Shown here in pieces: positions 13,701 through 26,021 of a stretch of DNA of 64,000 bases. Each line of letters begins with the position of its first letter. Positions within the stretch are counted from its first letter, which is position 1. Under the pieces are notes generated by a model. The model was not told the origin of the DNA, made no database searches, and saw nothing but the letters and a program-made list of their open reading frames with translations. Both the position numbers and the translations under genes were made by a program. Source of the stretch: Toxoplasma gondii ME49 (lineage: Eukaryota > Apicomplexa > Conoidasida > Eucoccidiorida > Sarcocystidae); assembly GCF_000006565.2 (NCBI RefSeq), contig NC_031480.1, forward strand, positions 5,635,170-5,699,169, written 5' to 3'.

Positions 13701-16700
13701 CGGCACCGACAGGCATTCGTGTAAGTCGGTGCGACTGTCTCGTGTTGCCTCTATGTACCCTCCGAGAAGACAGACGCTCGAAAAAGATGAGCTCAGTTTT
13801 CGTCATTTAAAGATATTTTCATTTCTCACATTCAGATCGACGACATCTCTCCGTGGAGATCCAAAAGGAGCTGGACGGCCCTCGAATAAACGGCGAATGC
13901 TGCGCATGCAACGAAAAGCTTCTTTTCCAAATGCCACGGCTGCAGCCTCTGCCTCGCTGCTCAGTTGGTCTCTTTCGTTCGGTTTTTGGGTTTCTTTTTC
14001 CCCCTTTTCTTCTTCTGCATGCAGTGCCGGCAAACTGTCTCGAATTGCCGCGGACGCTGTAGAGACAGAGCAGAGAATTGCACTGAGGCCGTTCTGGAGG
14101 AGCGCATGCAGTGCGTCTTCAGCGAAAACGTTTTTCTCTTCAAAAAAAGGGGCGGATAACGCGACGTTTTCACTCCTTTTTTCGGCATTAAAGGCATCGG
14201 AGTTCGCCTGCGTATCCTGACTACTCCGCAGAGCTTTTGCCTGCACGGGCGAGACGAGACCGAGAGAAAGGTTCTCAGAGAGACGACGGAGAAGTGAGGC
14301 TGTGGCGAGGAGCTGGACCGCGAGACAGGCTCCCATTTCTGTCCTCCAGGCCCGTGAGCGTCGAGCGAAAGAAGAAGACGAGAAAGCGAGACAATCGATC
14401 TGTTCTTGAGCTGACTGGGGAGACATCGAAGTCGCTGTGGCTCGAGGAGAGGCTTCGGAGGAGAACGACGAATCAGAGGAAAAAGCAGAGGCAACATCCG
14501 TATGGGTAGACAGACATTCGCCGCCAGGCGGAAGATCACGAGCGAGACTGTCGGGGACAGCTAGCTGGAAGAGAGCGGAAAAGCGGAGGGCCGCAGTTTG
14601 AGAATGGAGCACAAGCAGCAGGGAGGGAAAGGAGAGGCGGCCAAGCTGCTGAGAAATGGACGTCGCAAACAGAGACAGGAGACGAGGCACGACGAAAAGA
14701 GGGTCTCCAGATCCAAACGTTTGCTTATCAAACTCTGCCGCTGCCGCCGAGGAACACGTCGCAGCGCCGGAGTCGCCACGCTGTACGCTGTACGTACACC
14801 CGAGACCCTCCAACAGTTTGAAGGCGGTTCCAAGTTCGCCGCCCAGGCACCGCTGGAGAGACAGGACTGAAGACAGGCGAAGAGGAATTCTTTCTGTCGC
14901 AGAGGACGCGAGAGAAGACGGGGAGTTGTCTACGCAGGAGTCGCGAAGGTACGCGTAGTCCCCATCCTCAAGTGGCTCAGCGAAACCTGCAGAGGGCGGT
15001 GCATGCGCCCTTGCAGGCAAGTACAGACGGTGGCTCGCGAGCGAGGTGTACGACACGGACTCTGAGGCAGGCGGAGGAGCGCCGCTGAGCTCGGAGAGAA
15101 CCAGTGACGAGGGGACCAGGACAAGCGATGCGTCGAGACACTCCAGCAGACAAGCAAAGTGCGGCGGCGAGAAGAAAGGCTCTTCAGTCGTTCTCGACGG
15201 GAAAGTCGCGGCTTCCTGTTTCCGTCGCTCCTCCACAAAAATCCTGAAGAACGAGAGAAGAAGAGGCGACGACTGCAACCGAGCCAGCGACGAGAAGAGG
15301 CCGAGAGGTTTACACGGCTTCTCAGAGTCTCCCCCGTGGAGAGGCGCCAAGAGAGGAAGAGGCGAAACACAGGGAAACAAAGGAAGAGGAGACGAACAAC
15401 AGGAAGAAAAACCAAAAGGAGAAAAAACCGAAGAAAAAGAAGCATCCGAGTGCAGAAAGCCGTCGAGCCTTTCGAGAGGAGGGAAGGAACCGCCAAGAGA
15501 GGGAAGCAGCGCAGATCCTAGGAGAGCGAATAGCTGAGGAACGGTCGGCTTCGGGAGTCCCCCTTTGTTAGAAAAAATAGAAGAAATCGCGCTGTTAAGG
15601 AATTGACGAGTTGCAGGCTCCACAGCGTCCTGCTGCCAATACAGCGAAGCGTGAACTACAAGGCGCACGCGGTCCTCCAGCGGCAGACGGAGCAGCTGAA
15701 GAAAAAAGCAAAACTCGTGACATGGCATCCCATCGAAAAGACCAACCAGGAAAAGGAATGAAATACGCATCAAAAAATCTGCACATTTCTCGGCCTTTGT
15801 TACTCGATCTAGTCTCAGTCTCCTACCCTTTTTCCTCGATCTACAGAATCCAACAACTCTAGAACAAGAGTGTGAATGTCTTTGAGCAACCGTGGAAAAT
15901 GGACTTTCGAGAGTAGCCTTAAAAGCTCTGGCTATACACTCGGGAGGGAAGCCCGGAGGAAGCATGTGGGCATTGCCGCAGGCAACAGCTTCTTCGTTTT
16001 TTGAATGCGTTGTTTTTCTGGAGACAAGAACGAAACCTTCACAGAATTCACAATCGAGAAGCTTCTCCTTCAACGACAGTTGGAACTTGCAGGAAAACTT
16101 CAGCGACGCATGCACACTGGTCTTACCTCGGAAGCCAGCTTTGTTTGTCCAACAGCTGTTTCAAACAGTTGATGAGAAAGTGTGCCAACGACTCCAGCTG
16201 CTGCGAAGCTGCCGGCCTTGCAAGTTTCGAAACGCTCGTAGGACAAAACTCTGGCGAGGAAACTGGGTGTATGTACAGAGGCAGACTCCGTGGATAGCTG
16301 CTGAGAAAGCGACGAAGCCAGGGCGGAAGACACGTGAATCGCCTCCGCACATGCATCCAACAGACGAAAGAGAGCCTGGACAGTCGCGGGCGCGGGAGCC
16401 CCGGGTGTACGTCGATCCGAGAAGCCAGCGCGTGTGTGCTCGCCAGGAGAAGAGGGAGACGAATCGAAGTCGACAGCGGGATAGTGCAAATGGGGTTGAC
16501 CGATGCCGTGGACTTGGTCGATCGCTTGCATGATGACGACGTTCAGAGAGCTCGAAAGTCTGATGGAGAAGGGAGAGACGAACGGAGAGCAGAGGGCGCG
16601 GGAAAAGAGTAAGGTGGGCGGAGAAAGAGAGGAACGAAGAGAGGAGGTGTGGGCGCTCGAAGACGAAAAGAAGAGAAACGAGAGAGAAACAGGAAATCCA

Positions 16701-19397
16701 GACTGGAGAAGTGAGAGCAGAGAGATCAACGGAAACAAGAGAATTGCGGGAACAGATAAAGTGAGAGAAGGAAGAGGGAAAGAGGAAGCAAAAATGTGAG
16801 AGGAAACACAGACAGAAGAAGCGATGCACGAAAGACAGGCGAAGAAATAGACAGACAAGCAGGTGGTGCACACGACCTCGGCAGTGAAAAGTGTGTTTCG
16901 AAACCAAAGATCTTAGCGCCAGCATATATATATATATATTTAAGTATATATATATATATATATTTTAGTATATTGGAACAAATGGCACTCTGGGTATTCT
17001 AGGGTTCGATGTGAAGACTGGTCCCGCATTCAGTATTTCTTTTCCTGACCGAGGTGGAGAAAAGGAAAAACGGAAGGCCAACTAGCCGCCTCCGCCATAG
17101 AACTCACTTCGGACTCAAGAGCGCGAACGTCTCCGCCAGATTCGACAAAGCAGGCAAAGAAAGAAACTGAACGGAGAAACAGATTAGCCGAAGAAAACGA
17201 AGAATCCAGACAGCACACTGTAACAACACAAAAAAACTGAAACAAAAGGAATTGACAGCCTCTCTAGTTCGACAACAGCACCTTCTGTCGCAATAGTCTC
17301 TCTCCATGTGTGTATATACATATGTATGTATATATGTATATGCACCTATATGGATCTAAACGGATACATATGCACATGCATGTATCTAAGTATTTAGCTA
17401 TGTACATCAATCAATCTGTATACATGCATGTATACTTTCCTATGTGCTGCTACTGGCACTATTTCTAGGCTCAGTCTGTTTCACTTTATATCTGAGACAA
17501 AGAAGATGACCGCTTTTGACAGTCTTGTGTAGCTTGTCACAGATTCTTGACTTACTGGCAAATGCGGGAGCGCATCGTCACTTAGTTGTTTCCAGATTCC
17601 CGGTTGTGTCAGGGCTAAGAAGATGCTGTTGAGTTCGTCTGCACGGTCTCTAAGTTTTGCGATGGCCTCCTTGTTCTTTTCTTGCTCTCCGCTAGACGAG
17701 CGAAACTCTCTCTCAGCACCCGTCTTGTCTCCACTCTCCGAGGCAGCTGTCGCTCTGCCACAGCCGAAAGATGCTGGAGAAAGGGAGACTCCCGAGGCTC
17801 GGCAGGATGAAAAAGACCGCGACCGCGAGGCGTCTGCTCTACGCAATTCCCCCGCTCCTCTAGCTTGGTGCTCTGCGCTGAGGAAGGTCGTGCTGCTGGC
17901 CAGAGCTTGCACCGCTTCCAACTCTCTTCTCACGGCAGCGATGTGACGCGTCAGCGTAGCGATTAGCGCAAAGAGAGAGGCGCCGTCGAAGGAGAAAGCG
18001 ATTCGTTGAAGACGAGAGAGAAGTTGTCGCCAGTAGATGAGCGGGTAGCCTTGACGGAAACCATCCGAAGAAGACGATCTGAGAGAAGCTGCGTCGGCGA
18101 CACGGGCGGCACTCGGCGAACACCCCTCGGCAGGGGTGGCTCGACCACTGGGGTGTAGCGACACCTGGGGGTGTTGGAGCGCGAAGAGGAGCTGGTGGCT
18201 GTTGAGCACGGCGATGGGTTTCCACGTCTGAGAAGAGGGGAGGAAGACGGAGAGTTGTTTTCTCTCCAAGCCGCGAGGCTCTTCGAAGGTGTCGGGGAAT
18301 CCGAAACCGTCGCAGCGGGCAGAAGCCGTGGTGTCCACCTGGCTTCCCGTCACAGCTCGTCTGAGAGAGGAGTCTGGGGACTTCCACAAGTCCTCGTCGT
18401 CTTCGCGTCGCCACTGGTAGCGCCAGTCTTCCTTGCCTTTGGTGAAGAAGCGAGAAGGCGGAGGAGGACCAGGGAGAAACGGAAACTTCGAGGTGGAGGA
18501 GAAAGTCGCTCGCCTCGCGTTTTCAGTCTCGCTCGCGAACTCGGTGAGGTGGTCAAAGTACGTGACAGGCGGTGGCGGCATGTCTTTCAGAGCCAGCGCT
18601 CTGTCGGCAATCAGCGCGTCGACTGAATCTTCTTCTGAAGGCGACGTCCGGTCTCTCCCTGTCTCCCCGCCGGGCTCTGTGTGCCTCTCTTGCGTGCCGC
18701 AAGCTGTGCCTTCCTCGAGACTCGCTAGATGAGTCGACGTAGCCGTTCTTCCCTCCGCGGCCGCGCGGCTCCGGGGGCTCGACAGCTGCCGTCCGCGGCG
18801 CGTTTGTTCGAGGAGTTCTTCGCCTCCTTCCGCCTCTACGTGGCGACTCTCCGCTTGCGCTACAGCCGAGCGAGATACATCCTGCTCCCTCGAGCGTGGA
18901 GAGAAGTCGGGAAGGAGAACTTGACGGTCGAACTCGAAGGCGGTGGGTGTCTGGACACTCGTCGTCACGACGTGCCACGCGTCGCTTTGCGCCTTTCTCT
19001 CGGCTTCTCGAAGCCAAGCTGTGCGGTCAAAGTCGACGCGCTTGAAGCGCTCAATAAAACGGAACTCAGAGCTCTGGTCGTCCTCAGCTCTGCGACGCAG
19101 CCTCTGCTTGGCACCGGGCGACTGCTTCTCCCGGTTGGGAGAGCCAGCGCGGGCGCTCTGGGCGGAGCGAGAAGACCGTGGCTTCGTCGAGTAACAGCGG
19201 CGAGTGCAAGTGGAGGGGGAACGGGGAGAGGAGGAGGGCCAGCGACGCGAGAGAAAAGGAACACTGGCCGGCGGAACTTCTGACACTTCTGCAGGCGGCC
19301 GTCGCGGCCCACCGGCTGCGTACCGAACCAGGAAACTGACGGAGTTGGATTTTGGCCGGAACGCCAAAGGACGGGGGAAAAGTTGTGTGAAGGCCAT
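10723..19397 (-). CDS. Large helical protein with mitochondrial-type presequence, function unknown
   Basis: I do not recognise this protein. An eleven-exon model keeps phase at every GT-AG junction and gives 1749 residues: 19397-17556, 17166-17108, 16559-16127, 15925-15827, 15695-13830, 13173-13104, 12755-12655, 12551-12485, 12140-12082, 11815-11761 and 11321-10723. The N terminus (MAFTQLFPRPLAFRP, then Arg/Ser-rich) looks like a mitochondrial targeting peptide. Two large exons (614 and 622 codons) are Ser/Pro-rich with Leu-rich helical patches such as LLSRLQRIAFSFDGASLFAL. Several of the small exons (about 18-33 codons) each encode roughly one or two Leu-rich helices, for example LLRLLSKVHFPRLLKDIH and DALRRLSLEQQVSWLSTLL. 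This resembles the helical-repeat organellar RNA-binding proteins (RAP/heptatricopeptide types) abundant in apicomplexa, but I see no RAP domain, so that link is only inference. Exons 8-10 are the least certain. Confidence 0.7.
13623..13642. repeat. AT dinucleotide microsatellite
   Basis: About ten AT dinucleotides inside the intron between coding exons 5 and 6 of the large minus-strand gene. Confidence 0.85.
16924..16963. repeat. Interrupted AT microsatellite
   Basis: Two AT runs separated by TTAAG, inside the intron between coding exons 2 and 3 of the large minus-strand gene. Confidence 0.85.
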
Positions 19398-22300
19398 GGT
19401 GTACACGCAGTCACAAAGGAGTGACTGGAAGCGAAACTGGGGTCTTTGAACGACTGAAGACACGCCGGCGCGGCAGCAGACTGTGCAACAGAATTGAGGA
19501 GTTTTGCGACGAAGCTTGGTCGACAAGCAAAAGAGGGAGGAACGCGACTGTCATTGCAGAGAAAGTGGGTTGCTTCATGCCGGAAAAGAACGAACTTCTT
19601 CGTGCTCCGCCTCACTGCGTCCCTCGCTGTCTTCCTTGAGAGAGCTTTTGTCCACACCTACGCTAGGCCTGGAGACACCAGGAAAATGAGGGTCTTTCTC
19701 CAGTGTTGAAAGATACCACATAAGAGGAGAGACGAAGTACGATCAACTCACGACCGCTGAGAAACACAAACGCAATGTTTCCCTCGCTTCGGGGCTGGCA
19801 GTTAGTCTTGTGTCTCGGAATTCCTTTGGCGGTTGTAGAGGAGCGGAAGAAGTGGAAAACCCGTCTTCGGATCCACGGCGAGAGCCACAGATGCGTTAGT
19901 GGCAATCGAAATGCAGGGATTTTGTAGAATAACTCGGAAAAACTCGGGAGGAAACAAGGCGCGCCAGGGTTTTGCGTTTTGGATTTCCTCAATGCCCCGT
20001 TTTGAGTCAAACTCGACGGCAAGGGACCCGCTGAATGACTCGTTACCCTATAGAAGGCCCCATTTGAAGTCGGCTAGAATTGACACAGCTACTTTTGGCA
20101 AGCGAAAGGGAATGGCAGAAACTGTATGTGAACTATTCCCCGAAGAAAAGCGAAGACTGGAAGGTGTGCAGCCTTTCTCCCTCAAGCGCTTGCATGTCTA
20201 TCTGCAAGTTCGGAACTCTGCATGCATGTTTGTAGCGACGATGAACCGCACATGAAGCTGCTCCGCAAGTCACCCTAGAAGCCGGGGTTTCTTCCCTGAC
20301 CGAAGGAAGACTTCTCCTCTTCTTGCTTTCCCCGATTTGCTTTGCACTTATGCGTGGCAGTGAACCTTTGTCTTAACAGACGCCGTCTCTCTGTCGGACG
20401 AAGGCCGCCGCTGGTTTTTCTGTGACAGGGAGGCCACCTCTTCACTCGTTTCACGCGTTCGACGTCTAACCTTGTCGCAAGAATGATTGTTTCGCTTCTG
20501 AAAATCCCTCGCATTCAGAGCGAGTGTGGCAGCTTGTTAACTCGAGTTGGAAACTGGTCTCAATCTTTAAGACAAACGACGAAACTGTGCCGTAGTCGCA
20601 CCACATTCGGATTGCTGTGGAGTTAACAGATAGTTAAATTGCTCACTCGGAACAAAGAACTTTGCTTAGGTCTCCAATATCGCTGTCGGATCAAAGCTAT
20701 CTTGTTGTAATTGGTTTCAAGAACGTTCAGTGTAGACGCGGGTCTATTCCGCGCACACGCTATGTCCTATTTTAGGCTTCCCACTATTTCCACTGTGAGG
20801 CAGGGAGCGAGGAATCACGTGAAACCCTAGACGTTTGGGAGACGGTAAAAGTCGACGTGTGTTTAACTGCGTTTATCGAGATGGACCTTTTGCATGGTGC
20901 CTTGCGTTATTATCGACAATGGAAATCGGGACTCTGTCCGCTCTTCAAAATTTTAGGTTCTACTCTTCGGTCTCACAACTTACGACAAAACGGAGTGTGA
21001 CAAAGAGGAGAGGATGCTGGTTCCTTCAGGCGCGAAAACACCTGCGAGAATCTCCTCTTACTTGACAGACAATATCGCATGCACGAAAAAAAGATCGAAT
21101 GTAAAAACGAAAAAAGACAACTTGAAAACGCCGATTGAAGGCAGCAGGTAGAAGAGATCCAGTAATGTACTCGGCTACCAGAGACACCAACAAATACCCT
21201 GGTAGTCGTGCTCCCAAGAAAGGAGCCAACATTTTTTCTCCGTCGCTAACACGATTTAGAATGGCTCCTGCGGTTTTGTGGCGGGCTGCCAAGTGATATT
21301 GTCGTGGGTATTTTGATGTATTTTCCTTGTAAAAATGTAGTAGATCTGAATGCAGACCGTTTCGGGGGGGCAGTGTCTCCTAAAAGGCGAGACTATTACG
21401 ACCTTTCCAGTGCAAGAACTGAAGCTACGCTCTCGGTGTCTGCCCGAACTCTGTCTGTTTTCGCCAAAGAGGCACGTTGTCATGCCCCATTTCACGCCGT
21501 GCTCGACGTCTCAGGTCAGTGCCACTGCCTGGAGAACAAAGTCGGACCGAATAGATGTGATGGAAAAACACTGTTTTTTCCATGTGCGTACAAAACGCTC
21601 TCCTAGCCACGGAAGGAGATTCAGGTGAGTTTGAAAAGCGTTTTACTTTGTGATGCTTGCGTTTGTGAGACTTCAACCCTGTTTGTGGCAACTCTCTGCA
21701 ACGACCACAAAGTTTGTCACAATGTCATTTTAAGGCATAGATTCCGTCGTTGAATAGTTTGGAGTTCTGTCGAGACCTTTTGCGACAGAAGGATCCAGCA
21801 AGACTAGCATTCGCCTTTTGCAGTGTTTGTTCATTTTCACCGTGACCTAGAGTCACCGGAATAACCCACTTTTGACTGTTCATCTCCAGCAACAATCGTG
21901 CGCTGAATGATAGCCCGCAGCATTCCCAAGAACACTATGCCAGAGGACAGCTGCGACAGACCAAAACGATTGTTTGGACATTCGCGGGCAGGAAAGTGCT
22001 AACGGCCACGATGACCTTGGAAAGCGCGTTGGCGCACATTTCTGGCGTAGATGAATTACAGGTGAGGGGACGTAGTGAAATTTCTATTTCATCAGTAAGG
22101 AGAGATGTCCCCTTTGCCACTGCACAATTGAGATCGTTTTGGATTGAGTCACGAAAATGTCGTTCAAGGGTGAGACTCAGGCCAAAAAGGATAGGTGCAG
22201 AAACGACCGCGGCAGGGAAGCAGGAAATGCATGAGAGCCGATCCCTGCCTTTCTACACACCCCACCCTGTACCTCGTGATATGTCCAAAATGACAGTGCT

Positions 22301-22433
22301 GGCAACCACTCGGGGTTTGCCTGCTCTCTAATCATTCAATGTTATTCCAGGTTTTCTGCCTTTTCAACCGTCAGCTTTGACGTCTCCCAACTTTGCAGGT
22401 GCAGCTCACTGCTTTCCCTCTTCCCCATCCAAA
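19398..22433. other. Divergent intergenic region, about 3 kb
   Basis: It lies between the start of the large minus-strand gene and the start of the small secreted protein. A probable acceptor (ACTTTGCAG, ending about 36 bp before the 22434 ATG) suggests a 5' UTR intron for the latter. I see no other gene in it. Confidence 0.4.
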
Positions 22434-22787
22434 ATGGCTCGCATGAACTTGGGCGCCGCATGCCTGGCAGCTCTTCTTGTGGCGGTGTGCGTGCTGGCCG
22501 TTTCGCCTGCGGCGGTTGGAGCTGAAGAAACCCATACCATCTACAACCCAGTTGACATGTTCCTCAGCATGTTCCAGACAAACACTGCCCGCGAGAACGC
22601 CGACGTTTCGCCTTCCAGAGTCTTCCTCCCAATGCTCTTCCCTCCTCCAGTTCCCCCTCAGCCTCAGAACGTGTACCACAAGCACGTCCACCACCTGCCC
22701 AAGAAGCCACACCACAAGCCCCACGGCCACCCCGAGTCTCACCCTCAGTACCCCCCCTTCCACCCCCCTCAGCCAAGGTATTTCTAA
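22434..22787 (+). CDS. Small secreted His/Pro-rich protein
   Basis: A 117-residue single-exon product I cannot assign to a known family. Residues 1-30 form a clear signal peptide: positive start (MARMN), a hydrophobic core (LAALLVAVCVLAVS) and a small-residue cleavage region ending AVGA. The mature part has a Met/Phe-rich stretch (NPVDMFLSMFQ, 38-48), then ENADVSPSRVFLP (54-66), a proline run (69-77) and a His/Lys/Pro tail from about residue 81 (HKHVHHLPKKPHHKPHGHP). Thirteen histidines among 117 residues suggest metal or pH-dependent binding, which is inference only. The ATG has the ideal coccidian context CAAAATGG. It shares a motif with the secreted protein at 25455-26021. The secretory route (dense granule, microneme or oocyst wall) cannot be told from sequence. 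Confidence 0.75.
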   Translation: MARMNLGAACLAALLVAVCVLAVSPAAVGAEETHTIYNPVDMFLSMFQTNTARENADVSPSRVFLPMLFPPPVPPQPQNVYHKHVHHLPKKPHHKPHGHPESHPQYPPFHPPQPRYF

Positions 22788-25454
22788 AGGGAGCCATTAT
22801 GATTAAAGCACATCCAGGTCGTTTCCATGCTCATCGCCACGAGTGATGTGCGTGTACGTGAGCGTGTTGTCTCGTGCGTGTGGCCCGAAGCCATACTGCA
22901 ACTTTTTTCTGAATAAACCGGTACTACTCCAGTAGAAAGGATCCTGCAAACCGCAGGTGTTCCACACCGCGTTCGTTTCTTGAACGAGAAACGCTGACAG
23001 TCCTACGGGGTGCAACACCCTATTGCTGTGGTCATAGCATCTGAAAGCTTCACGTTGAAAGAAGTCAAGATCCAGGACTGGCAGCTGGTGGGTGAGACAC
23101 TCAGTTCCTGAATTTTTTGTCTTCCTTGCTACTTAGAGAAGAAATTAAGCCAATCAAGACATCACTGGAGAGCAACTGCTTTCGAAAGCAGCGAGGTCGC
23201 TGTGCGTACGATCGAGAGGACACAGTAGCCAGTAGCCTCTGTCGGAGCATTAAAACACATACAGGCTTTTTGGACTTCAGGCAGGCTCGAGCTGTAGTTA
23301 TCGTCTTCGTTCATGAATAGTAGAAGCGTCGAGACCTCGAAAAACTAGACCTATCCAAGTTGTTGGGAGGGTAGCCTAAACAAAACGATCCTCATATTCT
23401 CAACCCTGCGACTGGTTGTTGGGCTCCTTAGTAGAGGCCTTTTTGACTGGATCCTAGAAATTAATTCTCATAGAGACTAACAAGAACTGAACTAAGCCTG
23501 CAGACAGCCGTCATACCTGCTGTAAACACGACATGCCCTCCCAGCACTAATTTCGCCACGATCAGCGCTACGCGTAGCACTTATGCACCACTCCCTGCTT
23601 TGAAACCAGTTCGGACTACCACATTGGACTGACTGTTAGGACGTTGATAGAGCTAAGACGTGTGTCTGTTGCCTGCCGGTACGGACGCCTTGAATTCGGC
23701 ATTTCTGTGAAGACGCAACACTGACAAATCACACCACATCGATCGTAGTGGACATCCTTTCCAAAGCGGCCCGTTTCGGGTCAGCTCATGCAGAGCATTT
23801 CACCGGTTGATACTTACTATGCATCTTGTAGCACAACCCCGAGTATTCCACAGTGTACGACTATGCGGCAAATGTAATCCTGTCCAACGCGCTTTATCTA
23901 TCTTGACTTTGGCCGTGTATTTAACTTACCATGCTCCTGCGATGAAAGAACGCCCATTTCTGGTGGGATCTTGGAAACTGTCCACCGGCTGTTTACTTAG
24001 TAACGGCTGTATGACGCCGCGCATCTCCGAAGGGGAACAAAAGTGCGAAAGTGCCTGGTGGTCAAAAGCCTTGGAGTCAGTACGACAACGTATTGTGAAG
24101 ACTGAGCGAGCAATTACGCGACCATCGAAAAACATTGTTGCGCAGCTGATGCTCATAATTTTGCCAGAGGAATTTTGGAGACCATTACATATGCGCATGT
24201 GCATAGTCTATGCATTTGACTGTGCTTAGGAAATACATTCATTGCGCCCGTATGTGTTTCCCTCAGCACAAGGAAAATAATGATTTCTGTGATTCAGAAG
24301 TTCAGCCTTTCCCCTACTGCTTGATGCCATTTGAACGAATGTCTAGTACACACTAGGCGATCGGGATCCGCCAGGTGGCGAATCAGCACAGAAAGCTTCC
24401 TACCCGAGAGTGTTTTCACTTGTCTGGTACAGATATGTAGACGTATTCTTCCGCACGTGTGCATCCTTACGATGATTTCTTTCAACGGAAATAATATGCA
24501 TGCACAAATGCATATCTGTGGCAGTCACTTCACAATCTTCATTAGAACATGGAGACGCAAACTTTGTATAATCTGCCTTACTGATTAGGATATGTTGTGG
24601 ACACACTGCGTCAGTCCGAGTGGCTAATAAAGTGTGTTTCATGGTTTTGTTTTGAAATGTGTTTAGATGTAAGAGGTCCTCAAACGAGAGTGACCTATTT
24701 AAGGGTGCAGACGTGAGGCGTCTCTACGGATGGGTTCTACCTGAGGGGAAAATCTGGAAAGATCGTCATGTTTGATGCGGACTGGATCGTGATTAGCAGA
24801 AGCTGAGTGCCATAGGGAAGTGTATTTCAAAGAAAAGGGATGTTACTCGAAAAGTTAGCGTCCAACATATATAACCGAGTATCAACTCAGCTGCATGTGC
24901 ACCATCAAGAGAAAAAAGGTCTGCTTGTGCTCATGGAAGAAGCGACTTCATTGAGTACACAGTTTCGGAAAAGCTTAAGTGTACCTAGGGACACGAAGGC
25001 AGTGCAGGCCTTGTCGACAGCCGTTGAGAGTCGTCAGGGTTTGATACGTTGTATAAAGCTTCAGTTTACAAAAAGTAGTAAGATTCATTTTCTGCCTCGG
25101 TGACCGTACAGGAGCAATCTAGGGGACTTTTTGACAGTGCGTTCGGATCAAGTCATTTGTGTATTTCAGTTGTGCGTGTGTCGTGGGAGTTTGCAATGTA
25201 CGTCATCGCTGCACTCCCGGTTGTGAGCGAGAGCGCGTCATGCCACCACTCCACGTTCAAAGAGGGAGAAACCGAAATTCAAATTCTTGAGGTGCGGTCT
25301 TCACAAACACTCAAGAACATTCGTACCTGCTGCACAGCAAGCGCGGAACAGTCACGCGACACTCAAGTTGCTTCGTTCACTCAGATCTTTTCCGGTAAAT
25401 GCAGAGCACCCGTGACCCTCCCCGCATTCCATGACAAAAAAAGAACGATGCGCT
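22788..25454. other. Convergent intergenic region, about 2.7 kb
   Basis: The 3' flanks of two small secreted-protein genes. No open frame here shows family resemblance, good codon bias or convincing splice structure. Confidence 0.4.
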
Positions 25455-26021
25455 CTATTCCTCCCGGGACACGGAGTGAGAGTGAGAGTACGAGTGCGAC
25501 GTGGAGTAGCTCTCGTCGCATGGTCTGCCACCGCACTCATAGATGTGGTCGTGGAACTCGTAGCGAGGGCCGTACTTGGCAGCGGGGGATGCTCCAGTGA
25601 AGGGGAACAGGAAGGGGAAGGGGATTGGGAAGGGGAAGACCCGCTGGGGAGACGTCTCGGACATAGCGTTTTCGTTGGTGTTACTCTCCGCTGCGCGGTT
25701 TTGGAACTGGCTCGTGCCCCAGAGAGCCTCGAACGGGTTCAAGAAAGTCTTGGCGTTTCTGTTGGCCTCGACGAACAGATTCTGCACTGCACTGGGGTCC
25801 ATAACAGAGCCAAGGGCACGCTCCATCATCTTGACGCCTTCATTCTGCGTCGCGGCATTAAAGAAGGTCTGAGCCATGCGATCCATCATCGTGCTGACAT
25901 CGCTTTGCCGAGTCAGCGCCTCCAGGAAGTTCGGGTAATCCGTGGTGTCTGCTGTAGCGACCTGGCAAGCTGCGCTGGCGAGCGCCACAACGAAGAGGAG
26001 ACCGCAGAATCCGCGTGCCAT
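25455..26021 (-). CDS. Secreted protein, unknown, possible paralogue of the 22434 product
   Basis: A 188-residue single-exon product that I do not recognise. Residues 1-24 are a signal peptide (MARGFCGLLFVVALASAACQ, then VATA). The middle is helical and Met/Asn-rich (VSTMMDRMAQTFFNAATQNE, 42-61; NLFVEANRNAKTFLNPFEAL, 81-100). It is followed by NTNENAMSETSPQRVF (114-129), an aromatic/proline run (PFPIPFPFLFPF, 130-141) and a C-terminal section with two cysteines (YECGGRPCDE) ending in Ser/His repeats (SHSYSHSHS). The ENA...SP.RVF.P arrangement also occurs in the 22434 product, and both begin MAR plus a signal peptide, so I suspect an old duplication. The start at 26021 has an ACATGG context. 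Nothing in the sequence fixes its final location. Confidence 0.75.
   Translation of the reverse strand: MARGFCGLLFVVALASAACQVATADTTDYPNFLEALTRQSDVSTMMDRMAQTFFNAATQNEGVKMMERALGSVMDPSAVQNLFVEANRNAKTFLNPFEALWGTSQFQNRAAESNTNENAMSETSPQRVFPFPIPFPFLFPFTGASPAAKYGPRYEFHDHIYECGGRPCDESYSTSHSYSHSHSVSREE

Noticed and set aside
22371..22763. A minus-strand open frame antisense to the small secreted protein
   Set aside because: It mirrors the His/Pro codons of the real gene and has no independent support; the plus strand has a signal peptide and ideal start context.
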